Part shown: one piece after another, positions 60,142 through 64,000 of the stretch
How the letters are laid out: the number at the start of each line of letters is the position of its first letter
Numbering within the stretch: position 1 is the first letter of the stretch
NCBI RefSeq assembly: GCF_032337115.1
Contig: NZ_JAVXZY010000013.1
Coordinates: 84,151 to 148,150, forward strand
Origin: Roseateles_C aquae
GTDB taxonomy: Bacteria; Pseudomonadota; Gammaproteobacteria; Burkholderiales; Burkholderiaceae_C
Reading direction: 5' to 3'
Length of the DNA stretch: 64,000 bases
Translations under genes and position numbers: made by a program
The notes under the pieces: generated by a model
What the model was told of the DNA's origin: nothing
The model's input: the letters and a program-made list of their open reading frames with translations, nothing else
Database searches by the model: none

Positions 60142-60425
60142 GCGCACGTCCACCTGATCTAGACGCGAAACTCCAGTTCTAGGCGCACAGTGTGTCGTGC
60201 GGATGTTGAAGATTCGTGACAAGCGGTGACAACGAGCGCAAGCGCCGCAATTCTCTCAGCGCGCCAAGTTTTACGGGTCAGTAAAAGCCCCGGGCTGGCC
60301 TGACTGTCGCAAATTTGCACGTCGGCCCCCCGGGATTGGCGCCCGTCAAAGCAAACCCTGCCCGCTCTTGTTTGGCGCCAGAACCGCCCCACTTGCAAGT
60401 CATCGTCCAATCAACGGGGCCCGCC

Positions 60426-61247
60426 ATGGCGCTTGCTCTTGTCTTCCTGCTGGCCCTGGGCCTGATGGCCGCACTGGCACTTCAACCGGCCTGGCGCGCG
60501 CATCGCCGCCGCCAGTTGCAGGCCCGGCCCATGCCCGCCTCCTGGCGGCGCATCCTGCGCCATCGGGTGCCCATGGTGCAGCGCCTGCCGGCCGATCTGC
60601 AGCTGCGGCTCAAGCAGCTGATGCAGGTCTTTCTGGCCGAAAAGCAGTTCATTGGTTGCGCGGGACAGCCAATCACCGACGAAGTCCGCGTCACCATTGC
60701 CGCCCAGGCCTGCCTGCCCTTGCTGGGCGCGCCGAGGGATTTCTATCCCGCCCTGCGCCAGATCCTGGTCTATCCTGGTGCATTCGCGGTGCAACGCGTG
60801 CATCCGGGCACCGCCGGCGTGCTGATGGAGCAGCGTCAGGTGCTGGCCGGCGAATCCTGGAGTCAAGGCCAAGTCGTGCTGTCCTGGCAGGACGTGCTGG
60901 AGGGTGCGGCTCAGCCTGAAGACGGCCGCAATGTGGTCGTCCACGAGTTTGCCCATCAGCTTGATCAGGTCAAGGGCTTTGCCAATGGCGCTCCGCTGCT
61001 GGGCAGCCGGGCGGCCTATCGGCGCTGGTCAGCGACGATGCAGCAGCAGTTTGACGATTTGCGCGCTCGCGTCGATGCCGGCATCCCCGACATCCTGAGC
61101 GACTACGGCGCCACCGACCCGGCCGAGTTCTTTGCCGTGGCCAGCGAGGTCTTCTTCGAACAGCCCGAGCAACTGGCCTGGGCGCGCCCGGCGCTCTACC
61201 AGCTGCTGGCCGACTACTACAAGCTGGATCCGCTCAGCTGGCGTTGA
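60426..61247 (+). CDS. mtfA: Zinc metallopeptidase MtfA
   Basis: MtfA in E. coli binds the repressor Mlc and so affects sugar PTS gene control; it is also an aminopeptidase. The 273-residue product has an N-terminal membrane helix (ALVFLLALGLMAALALQ), which E. coli MtfA lacks, then the conserved domain with VHEFAHQLDQVKG (HExxH, near residue 178) and EFFAVASEVFFEQP (third ligand region). The ATG at 60426 gives the helix as a start; longer frames upstream have no support. Confidence 0.9.
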   Translation: MALALVFLLALGLMAALALQPAWRAHRRRQLQARPMPASWRRILRHRVPMVQRLPADLQLRLKQLMQVFLAEKQFIGCAGQPITDEVRVTIAAQACLPLLGAPRDFYPALRQILVYPGAFAVQRVHPGTAGVLMEQRQVLAGESWSQGQVVLSWQDVLEGAAQPEDGRNVVVHEFAHQLDQVKGFANGAPLLGSRAAYRRWSATMQQQFDDLRARVDAGIPDILSDYGATDPAEFFAVASEVFFEQPEQLAWARPALYQLLADYYKLDPLSWR

Positions 61248-61277
61248 GCCGGCCGCAAGCCATCACACACCATTGCC

Positions 61278-61883
61278 TCAGAAGCCGAGCGAAGCCAACA
61301 GGTCATCGACATCGTCCTGCTTCAGCGCCTTGTCCGGCGTCTGCACGCCCTCCAGGGCCTGCACCGAGCCATCGTGCTCCAGCGGTTGTTCTTCGCGTGG
61401 CGGCTCCGAATCGGCCAGAAGATGCTCCAGCGGCTTCTCGGCCTTCTCCAGCATGGCGATCACCTTGTTGATGACCTGGCCGGACAAATCCTGGAAGTCC
61501 TGCGACATCATCAGCTCGGTGTGCAGCGACCGCTCGCGGCCGGCAAAGGCGGCCGCGCTGGCCGCGTAGTCGGCGCAGAGCTTCATCATCGCGCGCGCGC
61601 GGACGATGCTGAGGTCTTCTGACTGCGCCAGGCGGCCCAGCGCCGACGCCAGGTCCATGCCCTTGCTGCGCACCTGTTCGGCGTCTTCCAGTGCGCCATC
61701 CACCAGACCCAGCACCTTGTTGGCGGCCTGCTCGGTCATTGACTGGACATAGCGCAGGCGCTCGCAGGCATCCGGCAGTTCCTCGACCACCTTGTGCAGG
61801 ACCTGGATCGCTTCGGCGCTGAGCGCTTGATGGGGTGTCTCGGCTGTTTCGGGCGTGCTGGATTGTTCTGGCACTGCTTGCAT
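61278..61883 (-). CDS. cheZ: Chemotaxis protein CheZ
   Basis: CheZ dephosphorylates CheY-P in the chemotaxis pathway. The 201-residue, mostly helical product contains the conserved active segment ELMMSQDFQDLSGQVINKVI (the Asp and Gln that attack the phosphoryl group) and the C-terminal CheY-binding peptide DDVDDLLASLGF. No cheY or other che gene is in the window, so here it is an orphan, unlike the usual cheYZ pair. Confidence 0.92.
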   Translation of the reverse strand: MQAVPEQSSTPETAETPHQALSAEAIQVLHKVVEELPDACERLRYVQSMTEQAANKVLGLVDGALEDAEQVRSKGMDLASALGRLAQSEDLSIVRARAMMKLCADYAASAAAFAGRERSLHTELMMSQDFQDLSGQVINKVIAMLEKAEKPLEHLLADSEPPREEQPLEHDGSVQALEGVQTPDKALKQDDVDDLLASLGF

Positions 61884-62063
61884 GGCTGACCTTTGCTCTG
61901 CTGCACTCTCCCGCGACGCACCACCGCCAGGCGCGAACGCATCTGCTCAGGATGGTAGCCGCTGACTTGCCCGCCGTCAGCCACCAATCAACATGGTTTT
62001 TCGGCAGCAGATCGGCCCACTGAAGGCCAAAACCACTCTGATACTGACTGTTGGCGAGGGTGG

Positions 62064-62091
62064 TCAAGGCTGGCTACCATTGCCCCGAATC
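62064..62091 (+). promoter_or_regulatory. Weak sigma-28-like promoter before the EAL gene
   Basis: TCAAGGCT and CCCGAATC are 12 nt apart, the same spacing as before the chemoreceptor gene, but the match is poorer. It lies 27 nt before the start. Given cheZ next door, motility control is plausible. Confidence 0.25.
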
Positions 62092-62117
62092 GCCGCCTGC
62101 CCCAATCACTCCCGCCC

Positions 62118-63836
62118 ATGAACCCGCCCAGCGCGCCTCCACCTGCCCCTGAGAGCTGGTTGCGCCACCTGCTCGACGAGCTGCCGCTGCAGTACTTGCT
62201 GGTGCTGGACGGCAATGGCGCCCTGCAACTGTGCAGCCGCCCGCTGCGCCAACTGCTGCGTCTGGGGCCGCAAAGCCTGCCGCTGGACGCGCCCACCGTG
62301 CTGGCGGCCCTGCCCGAGGTCTTGTGTCAGCACCTGCAGGAAGAGTTGCTGAATCCGGCCCCCGCCAAGCCCGAAATCAGCTGGCAGATTGACCTGCAAC
62401 ATCCGGTGCCCGATGGCCAACACACGCTGGCCTGGCAGGTCAGGCGCATCCGAAGCGCCGGGCCGGCGCAGGGCCTGCTGCTGGCCAGTGCCATCGACAT
62501 CAGCGACCGCCAGGCCGCCCATGCCCGTGAGGCCTTGCAGAGCCAGGTGCTGCACCACCTGGTCTATGAAGACGAGCTAACCGGTCTGACCAGTCGCTAT
62601 GCCGCACGCGAGCGCATGCTCAGCCTGATCGAGCGCCAGGAGGACTTCGGCCTGCTGGCCGTCAAGCTGCGCGATTTCAGCCTGCTGCGCGACAACTTTG
62701 GCCCTGAGGGCGCCGACGAGGTGCTGCGCGCCGCGGCGCGGGCGCTGGAATCGGTCGTCGAGGCCCCGCTGCTCTTGGCCCGCTCCACGGGCGTCGAATT
62801 CACCATCGTCGTGCCCGGCGAACCTGATGTTGCCGCCCTGCAGCGACTGGGTCGCTCGGTGTTGAACCGCTTTGCCCAGCCGTTGAAACTCAGCCAGGCC
62901 GAGCTGGTGATCAGTGTGTCGGTTGGCATTGCCTGCTTCCCCCTGCATGGCGGCACACTGGAAGAGTTGATGCGCAATGTCGGCACCGCCCTGCATGCCG
63001 CGCAGGAGGAAGGTGGCCGCATTCAGCGCGTCTTCGATCCCAAGATGCAGCAGAAGGCCCGCGAGCGGCTCTGGCTCGACCATCATCTGCGCAAGGCGCT
63101 GGAATTGCAGCAGCTGGAGCTGCACTACCAGCCCAAACTCTCACTGCTGGGTGAACCCGGCCTCGCGGTTGAAGCGCTGCTGCGCTGGCGCCACCCCAAA
63201 CGCGGCCTGATTCGCCCCGACCTCTTCATCGCCCGCGCCGAAGACAATGGCCAGATCAGTGCCATGGGCCGCTGGGTCATCGTCAGCGCCGCGGCGCAGG
63301 CGGCGCAGTGGCATCGGATGGGGCTGGAGGTGCGCATTGCCGTCAACATCAGCGCGCGCCAGCTCAGCGACCCTGACCTACTGCGCTGGCTGTCTGAATG
63401 CCAGCGCATCGCCCATGGCCTGCTCGACGTCGAGCTCACCGAGAGCAGCGTCATCGACGATGAGGCCGGCACCCACGCCTTCATGCAGGAATGCCGCAAC
63501 CTCGGCTTCAAGGTCTATCTGGACGACTTTGGCACCGGCTTCTCCTCGCTGGCCCAGCTGGCGCGCCTGCCCATCGATGTGATCAAGCTGGACCGCTCTT
63601 TCCTGCGCCCCGGCAGCGAGCAACAACGCAGCGAGGCCTTGATGCGCTCGGTGGTCAGCGTGGCACGCGAACTCAAGCTCCGCGTGATCGCTGAAGGCGT
63701 TGAAAAGCCACAGCAGGAACAGTTCCTGCGCAATATCGGCGTCGACGGCGCCCAGGGCTGGCTCTACGCGGCGGCCATGCCGGCCGATGATTACGTCGGC
63801 TGGTTGCGCGGCAAGGGCCTGGCGCCGGCGGCCTGA
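62118..63836 (+). CDS. Degenerate-GGDEF/EAL c-di-GMP phosphodiesterase
   Basis: A cytoplasmic protein of 572 residues: an N-terminal PAS-like sensor (LPLQYLLVLDGNGALQLCSRPLR), a GGDEF domain and an EAL domain. In the GGDEF domain the motif is replaced by RSTGVEF, so cyclase activity is not expected. The EAL domain has the key residues: VEALLRWRHP, VNISARQL, DVELTESSVIDD, LDDFGTGFSSL and AEGVEKPQQ; the usual QGY is QGW. It should therefore hydrolyse c-di-GMP, with the GGDEF part perhaps a GTP sensor. The 164 nt after it to the window end show nothing recognisable. Confidence 0.92.
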   Translation: MNPPSAPPPAPESWLRHLLDELPLQYLLVLDGNGALQLCSRPLRQLLRLGPQSLPLDAPTVLAALPEVLCQHLQEELLNPAPAKPEISWQIDLQHPVPDGQHTLAWQVRRIRSAGPAQGLLLASAIDISDRQAAHAREALQSQVLHHLVYEDELTGLTSRYAARERMLSLIERQEDFGLLAVKLRDFSLLRDNFGPEGADEVLRAAARALESVVEAPLLLARSTGVEFTIVVPGEPDVAALQRLGRSVLNRFAQPLKLSQAELVISVSVGIACFPLHGGTLEELMRNVGTALHAAQEEGGRIQRVFDPKMQQKARERLWLDHHLRKALELQQLELHYQPKLSLLGEPGLAVEALLRWRHPKRGLIRPDLFIARAEDNGQISAMGRWVIVSAAAQAAQWHRMGLEVRIAVNISARQLSDPDLLRWLSECQRIAHGLLDVELTESSVIDDEAGTHAFMQECRNLGFKVYLDDFGTGFSSLAQLARLPIDVIKLDRSFLRPGSEQQRSEALMRSVVSVARELKLRVIAEGVEKPQQEQFLRNIGVDGAQGWLYAAAMPADDYVGWLRGKGLAPAA

Positions 63837-64000
63837 CTGACGGATCTTCCTTAGGGAAGGTCTGCATAAGTCGGCGCGGGCCGTGGCAAGCACCGGCCAA
63901 GGCCTGCCTAGGCGCGAGCCGCCGCTCAGGCTGGTGGCCTGCGCAAGGCTCGCAACACCGGCAGGGTTTGGCTGGTGCTTGCCCTGCGGGTTGGGAGAAA

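Noticed and set aside
63848..63861. Short palindrome near the right edge as an insertion-sequence end
   Set aside because: Too short, and no transposase or second end is visible in the window.

Overview
The window is about 64 kb of GC-rich, densely coded chromosome. Gene content and order fit a betaproteobacterium of the order Burkholderiales, probably near Roseateles/Paucibacter/Pelomonas. This placement is inferred from the block tyrS / M23 peptidase - anmK - erpA - rpsI - rplM, the pilT-pilU-yggS block, the rsmI/yraN-diaA-dolP block and overall codon use; no rRNA gene is present to confirm it. I saw no prophage, CRISPR array, complete insertion sequence or tRNA gene.

Layout. 1-9067: the end of a type II secretion operon (gspJ partial, K, L, M, N, D, E, F). 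9187-14591: an AAA ATPase, a cytosolic 5'-nucleotidase and a large periplasmic tricorn-type protease. 14676-20203: housekeeping (tyrS; M23 peptidase and anmK; erpA; rplM-rpsI). 20579-26500: a GNAT protein, a membrane-anchored DUF2726 protein, srkA, htpG, a TRIC-type channel and a small unknown protein. 26597-29461: aroG and tldD, with an apparent aromatic-amino-acid attenuator in front of aroG. 29518-32348: a LysR regulator divergent from an Mpo1-like protein and an NAD-binding protein, then a small secreted protein. 32368-35050: rsmI, yraN, a SIS-domain protein and a dolP-like lipoprotein. 35298-41217: a beta-hydroxyacid dehydrogenase, pilU, pilT, yggS and two multiheme cytochromes c. 41601-43532: a chemoreceptor and a TonB-domain protein. 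43792-47684: a cupin and a putative copper-handling set (small Cys/His protein, TolC-like lipoprotein, multicopper oxidase). 47785-53033: two paralogous secreted M4 metalloproteases. 53526-63836: a circularly permuted GTPase, a solute-binding-like protein, an MFS transporter, a large TonB-dependent receptor, MtfA, CheZ and a degenerate-GGDEF/EAL protein.

How the parts may work together: the T2SS would export the M4 proteases and similar enzymes; the TonB-dependent receptor would import a ligand whose control may involve a LacI-type regulator; PilT/PilU, the chemoreceptor, CheZ and the EAL protein belong to motility and surface behaviour.

Most notable non-coding structures: (1) a short ORF coding Phe/Tyr/Trp-rich peptide followed by a terminator in front of aroG, with mutually exclusive pairings; (2) two 181-bp hairpin-like repeats, each inserted just after the U-tract of an intrinsic terminator, in the same orientation and flanked by near-perfect 8-bp duplications; (3) two structured repeats behind dolP whose arms differ but still pair; (4) several genes whose likely -10 box lies only 6-8 nt before the ATG, suggesting leaderless mRNAs; (5) a 293-bp identical block shared by the two M4 protease genes.
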